Below, piece by piece: positions 42,881 through 50,098 of a stretch of DNA of 64,000 nucleotides (positions are counted from its first letter, which is position 1; each line of letters begins with the position of its first letter). The position numbers and the translations under genes are program-made. This stretch comes from CBDCNP01 sp965222425. GTDB taxonomy: Bacteria; Acidobacteriota; Vicinamibacteria; Marinacidobacterales; DATDRI01. Location of the stretch: NCBI GenBank assembly GCA_965222425.1, contig CBDCTW010000022.1, positions 186,001-250,000 of the forward strand, read 5' to 3'. The notes under the pieces were generated by a model. The model searched no databases and had not been told where the DNA came from. It worked only from the letters and a program-made list of their open reading frames with translations.

Positions 42881-43034
42881 AGCATGGGATTAGTGAGTCA
42901 GGTGTCGGGCAGCAAGATATTCAGGCGTCAAAATATTGAGATGTTGCTGTTATCAAGCGCGCCAGACAGCGGTTCAAGGACGCCCGCCACTAATCAAATT
43001 TGGGAAGCGCCAACGAGACGCACCGACCTTTTTG

Positions 43035-44494
43035 GGGGATGTCCCGGCCGCTGTTGAATTTGGTCGGGTAGCGGCGGCACCTGTGAATACTCTTAGGCAG
43101 CAAACTCATCGCTGTCAAGAGATTTCTGTTTGCTTCTAAGCGCGTGAACGAGAGCGCCCATATGGCGATAGCCTTTGATACGCCGGAACTTTTTCTGCGC
43201 GGTGACGACGCCAAGAGCGGTCCATCGGCGAACCATGGAAGGACTCTTCCAACGCTTGACGTTTCTCGATACTCTGCGAATGGTTCCGTTGAGATTCTCA
43301 ATGGCGTTCGTCGTGGCAAGAGACTGGCGAAGTAAGGCGGGCGGCGCGAGCTTCACGACCGTGAGTGTTTCTTCCATCCCTTCACGAAGGCTTCTGGCAG
43401 CTTCGTCGTAGCCGTTTCGCTCGAGCCACGACACCAATGCCTGAAGTCGCTTGCGCGCCTTGTCGGCACTCTTGCACTTGTAGGCTTCCTTCATCGTCTG
43501 GAGCACGTAGGCGTGACGAGACTTGGGAAGGTACGAGCGAAGATTTCGGAGTTTATGGATCTGGCACCTTTGGATGACCGCGAGGTCCCCCAAAACGTCG
43601 ACGAGTGCCTTGCGGATGCCTTTGCCTCCGTCCACTACGCAGAGAATCGACTCATCGACGCGCAAGCCTCGCTCGAGAAGGTCCTGCAACATCGCGGTGC
43701 ACACCCGAGAGTTCTCCGTCGAGCCCAGCCATATACCCAGGGGCACCTTCGTTCCATCTATTGTAATACCTAGAGTTACGACGACGGTCTGTCCGGCCAC
43801 CTCAAGGCCATCCAGCATCAGTGCCGCAAGCTCGAACTCCTCTAGCCGCCGAGACAGGTATTCCTCGAGCTTCTTAGTCGTCTGGCTCACGAGGTGACGG
43901 CTGGCGGCACTCTTACTCGTGCCACGAGACTTCAACTTGGCCGCGGGTTTGTCCAGACTCGATTCGTAATTTCGGGTCGATACGCCCACCAAAATCTGAT
44001 TCAACACTCGCTCTGGAAGCGGGTCTTCTTCGCGGAAGGCTTCGAAGTGTGGAAGCGACGCCTCCGCGCCCGACTTCGAGCGAACTCGAGGTCGCGACAC
44101 TTGGATGCGACGACCACCGAAGCTCAGCTCTCCGTTCGTGCTCCCCCAGTGGTTATGAGTTCGCTCCTTCTCGTGCTTGCCCTTGAGCCCCGCGATCTCC
44201 TCGGCGTCCTCTCCGAGCAGTAGGTGCAGAGCTGTCAGTCCTTGCTCGTACACCCATTCCGTCAGATCCGCCTTCGTGGCCGCGATCCCAGCTATCATCG
44301 GTAGCAGTATCTGACCGACTTGGCCAACTACCTTGCCCGTAGGCGAGTGCGTTTGCTTTCTTACTGGCTTCTTTGATTTCCTAGGCATTGGTGGCTCCTT
44401 GTCCCCCTCTGGAGACGGTTTATTGGCAGACCTATTCTTAGGCCGGCCAAGGAGCCGCAGCTACCCCAAATTCAACATCCGGCGGGACATCCCC
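43035..44494 (-). mobile_element. IS256-family insertion sequence, copy 2
   Basis: The element is 1460 bp, the same length and orientation as the copy at 6473-7932, with the same ends (GGGGATGTCCCG... and ...CGGGACATCCCC). The flanks read CCTTTTTG (43027-43034) and CCTTTTGG (44495-44502), which fit an 8-bp target duplication altered by one base. It lies between groES and a PilZ gene. Confidence 0.93.
43093..44388 (-). CDS. IS256-family (Mutator-type) transposase, copy 2
   Basis: The 431-residue transposase has the catalytic residues D193, D253 (CVVDGGKGIRKAL) and E364 and the C-x-x-H motif at 275-278. It differs from copy 1 by five residues noted by eye. V252 next to the catalytic aspartate is the common state, so this copy is the more likely source of active enzyme. 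The near-identity of the two copies points to recent transposition. Confidence 0.95.
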   Translation of the reverse strand: MPRKSKKPVRKQTHSPTGKVVGQVGQILLPMIAGIAATKADLTEWVYEQGLTALHLLLGEDAEEIAGLKGKHEKERTHNHWGSTNGELSFGGRRIQVSRPRVRSKSGAEASLPHFEAFREEDPLPERVLNQILVGVSTRNYESSLDKPAAKLKSRGTSKSAASRHLVSQTTKKLEEYLSRRLEEFELAALMLDGLEVAGQTVVVTLGITIDGTKVPLGIWLGSTENSRVCTAMLQDLLERGLRVDESILCVVDGGKGIRKALVDVLGDLAVIQRCQIHKLRNLRSYLPKSRHAYVLQTMKEAYKCKSADKARKRLQALVSWLERNGYDEAARSLREGMEETLTVVKLAPPALLRQSLATTNAIENLNGTIRRVSRNVKRWKSPSMVRRWTALGVVTAQKKFRRIKGYRHMGALVHALRSKQKSLDSDEFAA

Positions 44495-44606
44495 CCTTTT
44501 GGACTCCAGCCACTCGAGGGCCCTCGGTAGGAGCGTGCTCGTCTTAATCGGCAGAGCCTAAACACCGTCTCGCTAGCAAACGCCAGTACCAATTAGCCAA
44601 AGCGTC

Positions 44607-45012
44607 ATGTCCGAAAGACGACGTTCCAGGCGGTTTCAGCTCGGAACCCTAGTCGAGGTCCTCATCCAGTCCGAAGGTAGGAGAAAACGTGGCCGCCTTA
44701 GCAATCTCAGCGAAGGAGGAGCGTTTCTGGCCATGCGCACCGACGTTCACGTCGGTGAAGAGCTTAGGATTACGATCAAGTTTCCAGATTACGATCAAGT
44801 TTCCGGACGAAGCGGGGGGCCGCCTACGCACGCGAGTGGTGGCAATTTGGCGTAATACGAGACTGGAACCGACGGTACGCTCCCTACCGACCGGTTGCGG
44901 CGTGTTGTTCAAAGAGACTGGGATGCAAGAACAGTTACAGACAGCTATCGCAGTGCTCAGAGAGAAGGGACTGCTCGTCGAAGAAGAGCCGCCCGAGGAG
45001 GGAATCGACTAG
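44607..45012 (+). pseudogene. PilZ-domain protein broken by a 19-bp tandem duplication
   Basis: The frame starts MSERRRSRRFQLGTLVEVLI with the PilZ RxxxR motif (RRSRRF) and continues LSEGGAFLAM. A 19-bp direct duplication at 44768-44805 shifts the frame, giving an early stop at 44855. Removing one copy restores ELRITIKFPDEAGGRLRTRV, AIWRNTRLEPTVRS and an acidic end, about 128 residues. PilZ domains bind cyclic di-GMP. The LSEGG (D/NxSxxG-like) motif is present, so binding ability is plausible in the intact form. Confidence 0.85.
44768..44805 (+). repeat. 19-bp tandem duplication in the PilZ gene
   Basis: GATTACGATCAAGTTTCCA and GATTACGATCAAGTTTCCG lie in direct contact (44768-44786, 44787-44805) and differ only at the last base. 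As 19 is not a multiple of three, the duplication shifts the reading frame. Confidence 0.97.
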
Positions 45013-45050
45013 AAAACTAGGCAGGGCTTCGGTTCGGCTCTGTTTTCTGG

Positions 45051-47285
45051 CTATCTCCGGCGTCCGCCACCGCCGGCGCGGCGCCCCCGCCCGTGCCTAT
45101 CCCGTGAGTCGCTGCCTCCTCGACCTTCACGTTCTTGACCGGCTTGACGGGCTTCCCCGGACTCGCGAGCCGGTTCGCCCTGCGGCGCACCATCGGACGA
45201 TCCCCCCGCCTGTTCTCTGAGAACCGCTTTCCGCGAAAGCTTCACCTTGCCCTGAGGATCGATGTTGATAACTTTGACCAAAACCTGGTCGCCTTCGGCC
45301 ATCTCCTTGTGGATGTCCTCCACACGATAGTCGGCAATCTCCGAGATATGGAGGAGGCCGTCGGTGCCGGGAAGGATTTCCACGAAGGCTCCGAAGTCGA
45401 CGATTCGCTGAACCTTGCCGAGGTACGTCTTCCCCATCTCCGGGACCGCGGTGAGCTCTTCGATAATTTGCATCGCCTTTCGGGCAGATTCCTCGTTAGA
45501 CGATGCGATAGCAATCGAGCCATCGTCTTCCACATCGATCTTCACTTGCGTCCTCTCGACGATGCTGCGGATCATCTTGCCGCCGGGGCCGATGACGTCT
45601 CGGATCTTCGCGGTCGGTATCTGCATCGTGAAGATTCGTGGTGCGTAGGGGGAGATATCCTCGCGCGGCTCGGCAATCGTCTCTGCCATCTTCTCCAAGA
45701 TGAAGAGCCGTGCCTGACGAGCTTGCTCCAGGGCTTCCGTCATGATGGCGGGCGTAATGCCCGATATCTTGATGTCCATTTGCAACACGGTGAGTCCGTT
45801 GGCGGTGCCGGCGACCTTGAAATCCATGTCCCCGTAATGATCCTCGGCCCCCGCGATGTCGGTCAGGATGGCGTAGTCATCTCCTTCCATGACCAAACCC
45901 ATCGCGATTCCCGCTACCGGCGATCGCACCGGAACGCCCGCATCCATCAATGCAAGGCACCCACCAGTGACACTCGCCATGGACGACGACCCATTGGATT
46001 CCAATATGTCGGCGACGATTCGAATCGTGTAAGGGAACTCCTCGTCGGATGGAATGATCGGAGCCAAGGCGCGCTCGGCCAGCGCACCGTGGCCTATTTC
46101 GCGTCGTCCCGGCCCCCTCAAGAACTTGACCTCTCCCACTGAAAAGGGCGGAAAGTTATAGTGGAACATTAATCGCTTTTCCGAAACACCTTCCACCAGG
46201 TCGAGCTTCTGCTTGTCCTGGGACGTCCCAAGCGTCGCCGTCACCAAGGCCTGTGTCTCACCGCGAGTGAACAAGGCAGAACCGTGAGTACGCGGCAGCA
46301 CGCCCACCTCGCTGGTAATGGTCCTGATCTCGTCGAAGCTGCGACCATCGAGACGCTTCTTTTTCTGAAGGATTTCCGACCGTAGAAACTTTTCCTGTAG
46401 GTCCTTGAAGGCGCTCGCAGCCTCCAGTCGCGCTTCCGAGTCTTCGGGGAACCCTTCGATGAGCCCATCCTTAACTTCGCTCACTTTTTTATGGCTCTCG
46501 AGCTTTCCCGGGAAGCGCATAGCCTCTAGTAAAGGAGCGGATACGGCGTCCTCGACCTTGCGATAGAGCTCTTCGTCTCGAGTCGTGGGCTCGACCACGC
46601 GCTTGGTCGGTCGGATCGCACGATAGAGCTCTTCCTGCACATCGATCAACTTCCGAATCGCATCGTGAGCGACGCCAATCGCTTCGATCATCTTCGCTTC
46701 AGGGACTTCGTCTGCCGCTGCCTCTACCATGACGATGGCTTCCCGGGAACCGGCAACGATCAGATTCAACTTGGACGACGGCAGCTGCTCGATCTTCGGG
46801 TTGACAACCAAAGCGTCATCCAGGAGCCCCACTCGTACCGCGGCAATGGGAGTCGTGAACGGAATCTCGGAGCAATACAACGCCGCCGAAGCGCCAATAA
46901 TAGCCAGAGTGTCCGAGTCGGTCTCTGCGTCGTGGGACAAGACCATCCCCACCACCTGAGTCTCGCAACGCCAGGCATCAGGAAACAACGGGCGAATTGG
47001 CCGGTCAATGAGCCGGCAGGTAAGTATCTCTTTCTCGTTGGGGCGTCCTTCTCGTTTGAAAAAGCCGCCGGGGATCTTTCCTGCGGCCGAGAAACCCTCT
47101 CGGTAGTCCACCGTAAGCGGTAGAAAATCGATGCCTTCTCTTTCTGTCTTCGCCGCACAGGCAGTCACCAAGACCACCGTGTCTCCGACCCGGATGAACG
47201 CGGCTCCGTCTGCTTGCTTGGCCATCTTCCCCATCTCAATGGAATACGTCGCGCCGCCAAGCTCTATTTCTTCTCGATGAACCAT
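45051..47285 (-). CDS. pnp: Polyribonucleotide nucleotidyltransferase
   Basis: The 744-residue exoribonuclease degrades RNA with phosphate, from the 3' end. Two RNase PH domains (about 10-225 and 310-540: LVTACAAKTEREGIDFLPLT, FTRGETQALVTATLG, GPGRREIGHGALAERALAPI, SVTGGCLALMDAGVPV), a KH domain (IRDVIGPGGKMIRSIVERTQ) and an S1 domain (KVQRIVDFGAFVEILPGTDG) are visible. The tail is Gly/Arg-rich with a 9-base repeat (ARQAGQERE). ATG 47285 follows GGAGGCAGAG; TTG 47297 is an alternative. It lies downstream of rpsO, the usual order. Confidence 0.97.
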   Translation of the reverse strand: MVHREEIELGGATYSIEMGKMAKQADGAAFIRVGDTVVLVTACAAKTEREGIDFLPLTVDYREGFSAAGKIPGGFFKREGRPNEKEILTCRLIDRPIRPLFPDAWRCETQVVGMVLSHDAETDSDTLAIIGASAALYCSEIPFTTPIAAVRVGLLDDALVVNPKIEQLPSSKLNLIVAGSREAIVMVEAAADEVPEAKMIEAIGVAHDAIRKLIDVQEELYRAIRPTKRVVEPTTRDEELYRKVEDAVSAPLLEAMRFPGKLESHKKVSEVKDGLIEGFPEDSEARLEAASAFKDLQEKFLRSEILQKKKRLDGRSFDEIRTITSEVGVLPRTHGSALFTRGETQALVTATLGTSQDKQKLDLVEGVSEKRLMFHYNFPPFSVGEVKFLRGPGRREIGHGALAERALAPIIPSDEEFPYTIRIVADILESNGSSSMASVTGGCLALMDAGVPVRSPVAGIAMGLVMEGDDYAILTDIAGAEDHYGDMDFKVAGTANGLTVLQMDIKISGITPAIMTEALEQARQARLFILEKMAETIAEPREDISPYAPRIFTMQIPTAKIRDVIGPGGKMIRSIVERTQVKIDVEDDGSIAIASSNEESARKAMQIIEELTAVPEMGKTYLGKVQRIVDFGAFVEILPGTDGLLHISEIADYRVEDIHKEMAEGDQVLVKVINIDPQGKVKLSRKAVLREQAGGSSDGAPQGEPARESGEARQAGQEREGRGGSDSRDRHGRGRRAGGGGRRR

Positions 47286-47552
47286 CTCTGCCTCCAATAA
47301 CCGACCGAAAGGCCTGCGTCTGCCGAGCCTTTCATTGTCCTAACTAGAATGAATGCTGGAGAACAAGCCGCGATCCGCGTTCGGGCGGCGTTTCCCTAAT
47401 CTCCTATAACGCAAAAACCAATAATTGTTCAAAAAGACAGACGAGGATAAGACCTCAGCCCAACTGGTAACGAAGGAGGGAGAGCTTGAAGAGGCCTGCG
47501 GCAGTCTTTGGCAGTCTTGGGAAATCCTGGTAGGAAACCCCACCGGGGGCAC

Positions 47553-47822
47553 TCACTTTCGAATTCCAAGCCGCTGGATGACCCCACGGTACCGTTCGAT
47601 GTCTTTTCGCTTCAAGTAGTCCAGGAGGCGCCGACGTTGACCGACCAACTGCAGCAGTCCTCGGCGCGAGTGATGATCTTTTTGGTGCACCTTGAAGTGA
47701 TCCGTGAGGTATCCGATCCGCTCACTCAGGAGGGCAATTTGAACCTCGGGTGAACCGGTGTCAGTCGAGTGCTGCCGGTACTCTCCGATGATGTTGGTTT
47801 TCCTCTCTTGGGAAAGTGTCAA
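47553..47822 (-). CDS. rpsO: Small ribosomal subunit protein uS15
   Basis: The 89-residue protein contains the uS15 signature (STDTGSPEVQIALLSERIGY, LTDHFKVHQKDHHSRRGLLQ, LVGQRRRLLDYLKRKD). The start is TTG 47822, preceded by GGGAGG at about seven bases. uS15 organises the central domain of 16S rRNA and often represses its own mRNA. A good promoter precedes it. The 255 bases before pnp hold no gene; a short repeated GGCAGTCTT is seen near 47500. Confidence 0.97.
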   Translation of the reverse strand: MTLSQERKTNIIGEYRQHSTDTGSPEVQIALLSERIGYLTDHFKVHQKDHHSRRGLLQLVGQRRRLLDYLKRKDIERYRGVIQRLGIRK

Positions 47823-47870
47823 CTGAGGTTCCTCCCTACTTCTTCCTTATCTTCGATCTACTCGGCGCAA

Positions 47871-47899
47871 ATCATAGCACAGCGGATATACCCTGTAAA
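47871..47899 (-). promoter_or_regulatory. Sigma70-type promoter candidate for rpsO-pnp
   Basis: TTTACA (47899-47894) and TATGAT (47876-47871) are 17 bases apart on the minus strand, about 50 bases before rpsO. It lies in the gap after truB. Confidence 0.7.
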
Positions 47900-47934
47900 G
47901 AATGCCAAGAAAGTGGAACCCGTAAAGACTCGAT

Positions 47935-48843
47935 CTAGCTCGGGGTTGCAAGGACAACCAGCGGCCGGAACTGTGATTGTTCTGCCACCGCCACTCCGAC
48001 CCCAAGGAGCTCCCCGTGGGGGCCCAGAAGCCGGCATGCCTGCCCGGCCGGAACGTCGGGGACTCGTCCCTCGACGTCGCATGGCGATATCGACCGACCG
48101 TGGCTCACGCGTGACGCTCCCTGGCTCCCCAATCGAACCGCCGGAAGATTAGAAAGTGCTTCGGCTGGATCCAAGACCGCCGTATCCAACCGCCCGTCTC
48201 TCGCCAGCGCTTCCAGCTTCGGAAGGGTCCAAGCTTGCCCTTCCCGAAAGGGCCCCACACGCGTACGCCGGAGCTCCACCAGATGCGCCCCGCAACCCAA
48301 GCGCTTCCCCAGATCATGGGCCAGAGAACGAATATACGTGCCCGGCCCAACCTCGACGTCCAAGGTGGCCCGATCGCCTTCCATTTCCATTAGGCGGATC
48401 GTGTGGATCAAGACCTTGACTGGCCGAGCCGCAACCGGTCGACCGGCCCTTGCCAACTGATACATCCTTTGGCCGTTGATCTTCTTTGCCGCGAAGGGCG
48501 GTGGAATCTGATCCTGGCTTCCCTGAAATTCGCTGAGCACCGACACCAAAACACGTCGCTCCAAGCTCGCCTCGACCCGCGGGCCGACCGCTAGGCCGGT
48601 GCTATCATATGTATCGGTGGCGTAACCGAATCGCACCACTGCGAGGTACGTCTTCGCCGTCCCAGAAACGAACCGGGCGAGTCGCGTCGCCCGTCCTAGG
48701 CACAGCGGCAGCAACCCCGTCGCGAAGGGGTCGAGTGTGCCGGTGTGACCACAGCGTCTTTGACCGGTGAGGCGCCTAACCGACTGCACCACGTCATGGG
48801 ACGTGGGCCCTTTGGGCTTGTCCACGAGAATGATGCCGGTCAT
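47935..48843 (-). CDS. truB: tRNA pseudouridine-55 synthase
   Basis: The 302-residue enzyme makes the T-loop pseudouridine. Motifs: GIILVDKPKGPTSHDVVQSV, the catalytic aspartate in CGHTGTLDPFATGLLPLCLG, GYATDTYDSTG and GTYIRSLAHDLGKRLGCGAH. The start overlaps the rbfA stop in ATGA, so translation is coupled. The C-terminal half has a weak PUA-like segment. All motifs appear intact. Confidence 0.97.
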   Translation of the reverse strand: MTGIILVDKPKGPTSHDVVQSVRRLTGQRRCGHTGTLDPFATGLLPLCLGRATRLARFVSGTAKTYLAVVRFGYATDTYDSTGLAVGPRVEASLERRVLVSVLSEFQGSQDQIPPPFAAKKINGQRMYQLARAGRPVAARPVKVLIHTIRLMEMEGDRATLDVEVGPGTYIRSLAHDLGKRLGCGAHLVELRRTRVGPFREGQAWTLPKLEALARDGRLDTAVLDPAEALSNLPAVRLGSQGASRVSHGRSISPCDVEGRVPDVPAGQACRLLGPHGELLGVGVAVAEQSQFRPLVVLATPS

Positions 48844-49526
48844 GGCGCGTCCTTGGATTCTTCTTCCGGCTTGTCAGGCTTGTCAGGCTTGTCAGGCTTG
48901 TCAGGCTTGTCAGGCTTGTCAGGCTTGTCAGGCTTGTCAGGCTTGTCAGGCTTGTCAGGCTTGTCAGGCTTGTCAGGCTTGTCAGGCTTGTCAGGCTTGT
49001 CAGGCTTGTCAGGCTTGTCAGGCTTGTCAGGCTTGTCAGGCTTGTCAGGCTTGTCAGGCTTGTCAGGCTTGTCAGGCTTGTCAGGCTTGTCAGGCTTGTC
49101 AGGCTTGTCAGGCTTGTCAGGCTTGTCAGGCTTGTCAGGCTTGTCAGGCTTGTCAGGGGAATCGTCCGGCGCGTTCCCACGCGTCTCCTCGATGAGCTTC
49201 TCGAGTCGTATCCCGTACTCGACGGAGGGATCGAACGTGAAACGAACCTCCGGCGAGACCCGGAGACCCAGTCGGTGTCCGAGAAGCCGACGCACAAACC
49301 CGGAAGCCCCGTCCAGAGCCGCCATCGCTCGCTTCTGCTCTTCCGGGGCCCCCAAGACGCTCACGTAGATCTTGGCGACTTTGAGATCCCTCGACACTTG
49401 AACTCGCGTGCAGGTTGCCAGACCGACTCGGGGGTCTTTGAGATCACGTTGCAAGATCCCCGCGATCTCGATGCGGATCTGCTCGGCTACTCTCTCCTGT
49501 CGGATGCGGGCGCCCCCTCTTGGCAC
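48840..49526 (-). CDS. rbfA: Ribosome-binding factor A with a (Asp-Lys-Pro)32 tail
   Basis: The first 125 residues are a normal KH-fold RbfA (RIRQERVAEQIRIEIAGILQ, DLKDPRVGLATCTRVQVSRD, GFVRRLLGHRLGLRVSPEVR, FDPSVEYGIRLEKLIEE), a cold-shock factor for 30S maturation. After a short linker (TRGNAPDDSP) come 32 exact Asp-Lys-Pro units and the end EEESKDAP. The family normally ends near residue 120, so the tail almost doubles the protein. It would be a long, charged, extended chain. GTG 49526 matches the family start (MPRGGARIRQERV); the frame is open to 49595. The stop overlaps truB. Confidence 0.93.
   Translation of the reverse strand: MPRGGARIRQERVAEQIRIEIAGILQRDLKDPRVGLATCTRVQVSRDLKVAKIYVSVLGAPEEQKRAMAALDGASGFVRRLLGHRLGLRVSPEVRFTFDPSVEYGIRLEKLIEETRGNAPDDSPDKPDKPDKPDKPDKPDKPDKPDKPDKPDKPDKPDKPDKPDKPDKPDKPDKPDKPDKPDKPDKPDKPDKPDKPDKPDKPDKPDKPDKPDKPDKPDKPEEESKDAP
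48868..49155. repeat. Perfect minisatellite: 32 copies of a 9-bp unit
   Basis: The unit GGCTTGTCA is repeated 32 times without change over 288 bp, inside rbfA. On the minus strand it reads TGACAAGCC, encoding Asp-Lys-Pro. The absence of any substitution suggests recent expansion or active homogenisation. Changes in copy number would leave the reading frame intact. On the plus strand the same DNA reads as Leu-Ser-Gly or Cys-Gln-Ala repeats; these are not genes. Confidence 0.98.
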
Positions 49527-49549
49527 AGTTGGTTTCCATCTAGTAGGCT

Positions 49550-49606
49550 GTACCAACGAAGTTGGTACCACCTCTTTTACCTCTCCCCCGACCACGGGGG
49601 AGAGGT
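49550..49606. repeat. Two adjacent perfect palindromes, the second REP-like
   Basis: GTACCAAC-GAA-GTTGGTAC (49550-49568) is a perfect 8-bp hairpin. ACCTCTCCCCCG-acca-CGGGGGAGAGGT (49579-49606) is a perfect 12-bp hairpin of the type seen at 25819 and 32510. They lie in the 232-base gap between the DUF503 gene and rbfA; on the transcript they could act as mRNA stabilising or attenuating structures. Confidence 0.7.
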
Positions 49607-49758
49607 CGTCCGCCGAAAAGAGGACGCCAAAACGGCGGGTTGCCGTGAGTCAACGCGGCCAGGCGTCGGTGAGGGGGCTTTTGGATAGCGGCGAAGAAGT
49701 CCAGTCTCGATTTCATGGTTACGGTCCACTAGTTGCATCTTAGGCTACGATCGGCGGT

Positions 49759-50091
49759 TCAGTCGATGAGCTCGATCGCGATATCGACCAACTCGGATGG
49801 GTACCGTTCTTCGACGTCGCGGGCCATCGATTCGAGAACCGATTCGAGGTGACGTCGATCCGCGCCAACCGATACCGCCGACACCATGGCTCTCTGCCAT
49901 AGGTCCTGGTAGCCCGTCTCGGCAACCGCGGCGTTGAAACGCGCCCGCAGACGATCCTTGATCCCCTTGACCACCATACGCTTTTCCTTCAAGGAGTGAG
50001 AGTGAAGAAAATGAAGCTCGACAGTCAGGAGCCCGAGGAGAGGCTCTCCTTTTTCGATACCGCGAGTCTTGCCCTTTCCGCGGCGGGACAC
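49759..50091 (-). CDS. DUF503-family protein
   Basis: The 110-residue protein has the DUF503 body: LTVELHFLHSHSLKEKRMVV, KGIKDRLRARFNAAVAETGY, WQRAMVSAVSVGADRRHLES. It lies between infB and rbfA, its usual place in many phyla, which suggests a link with ribosome function; the role is unknown. Start GTG 50091 gives an N-terminal basic stretch of about 18 residues beyond the family core, so a later start is possible. Confidence 0.85.
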   Translation of the reverse strand: MSRRGKGKTRGIEKGEPLLGLLTVELHFLHSHSLKEKRMVVKGIKDRLRARFNAAVAETGYQDLWQRAMVSAVSVGADRRHLESVLESMARDVEERYPSELVDIAIELID

Positions 50092-50098
50092 CGGTCTA

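Noticed and set aside
47400..47432. Promoter between rpsO and pnp
   Set aside because: TTGAAC is present, but the -10 position matches TATAAT at only two of six bases.
48868..49155. CRISPR array
   Set aside because: The repeats are contiguous 9-mers without spacers and lie within a coding frame.
48745..49368. Plus-strand frames of Leu-Ser-Gly or Cys-Gln-Ala repeats
   Set aside because: They are readings of the rbfA minisatellite on the other strand, with no family similarity and no proper start region.
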